5,859 nucleotides of DNA from an uncultured Oscillospiraceae bacterium (lineage in GTDB: Bacteria > Bacillota > Clostridia > Oscillospirales > Oscillospiraceae), in assembly GCA_934572465.1 (NCBI GenBank), contig CAKTLG010000059.1, positions 1 through 5,859 on the forward strand, in the 5' to 3' direction. The notes under the pieces were generated by a model, which did no database searches, was not told where the DNA came from, and saw nothing but the letters and a program-made list of their open reading frames with translations. Positions 5,729 through 5,859 of the stretch are shown in pieces; the first letter of the stretch is position 1, and each line of letters opens with the position of its first letter. A program made the position numbers and the translations under genes.

Positions 5729-5829
5729 CTTCATCAAGAGTGGTTGAGGGAACGGCCCGATGACGCCACGACAACCTGCCCAAAGAGGCAAGGTGCCAAA
5801 TCCGACGAACGAATCGAAAGATGAGGAAG
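5729..5829 (+). ncRNA. SAM-I (S-box) riboswitch aptamer
   Basis: The sequence follows the S-box consensus closely. Present are TCAAGAGTGGTTGAGGGA (kink-turn and P2), ACGGCCCGATGACGCC, the ACAACC before P3, AAGGTGCCAAATCC in J3/4, and the closing GAAAGATGAGGAAG. P1 pairs TCATC (5731-5735) with GATGA (5820-5824). P2 includes GTGG (5740-5743) with CCAC (5766-5769), and P3 is TGCC (5777-5780) with GGCA (5787-5790). The loop GG (5754-5755) can form the conserved pseudoknot with the CC of the J3/4 region. The aptamer binds S-adenosylmethionine and normally switches genes of methionine/SAM synthesis or uptake off when SAM is plentiful. The expression platform and regulated gene lie beyond the window, so which gene it controls is unknown. 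Confidence 0.96.
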
Positions 5830-5859
5830 AGCAGAAAGCGCGATACTCTGTCGGTTCGA

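Overview
The window looks like chromosomal DNA of a GC-rich member of the Clostridia. Oscillospiraceae/Ruminococcaceae-like is my best guess, but it is an inference. The grounds are strong AGGAGG-type ribosome binding sites before nearly every gene, sigma-A type promoters, intrinsic terminators with U-runs, a SAM-I riboswitch, and protein families that resemble Firmicutes versions. All seven protein genes lie on the minus strand. The only plus-strand unit begins near the right edge and is cut off.

Layout, in the direction of minus-strand transcription (right to left). (1) A MATE-family efflux pump (4144-5475, GTG start) has its own sigma-A promoter (5616-5643). An intrinsic terminator sits inside its 5' leader (5514-5544), between promoter and start codon, so the gene is probably controlled by attenuation. 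A GC-rich hairpin follows the gene. (2) A small AT-rich gene for a 57-residue protein with two membrane segments (3850-4023) has a candidate promoter and a clean terminator. (3) A two-gene operon has a strong promoter (3725-3752), a membrane-anchored SPFH/band 7 protein (2681-3694), a ribbon-helix-helix DNA-binding protein 18 bp downstream (2459-2662), then a terminator (2409-2448). (4) A three-gene operon encodes a rhomboid-like membrane protein with a Cys/His-rich tail (1419-2297, TTG start), an HD-domain phosphohydrolase (836-1399) and a conserved TIM-barrel protein (109-789). The spacings are 19 and 46 bp, and a weaker candidate promoter lies near 2338-2346.

On the plus strand, a promoter with an extended -10 (5672-5699) drives a transcript that starts with a small GAAA-loop hairpin and continues into a SAM-I (S-box) riboswitch (5729-5829). 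The regulated gene, probably in methionine/SAM synthesis or uptake, lies beyond the window. The two divergent promoters at 5603-5707 resemble each other closely, as if one were an inverted copy of the other.

The genes do not form one pathway. The points most worth a second look are the attenuator in the MATE leader, the mirrored divergent promoters, the rhomboid homologue that lacks a recognisable Ser/His dyad and carries a zinc-ribbon-like tail, and the SPFH/RHH pair. Bases 1-108 hold no gene or terminator that I can support. I see no mobile element, CRISPR array, tRNA or rRNA.
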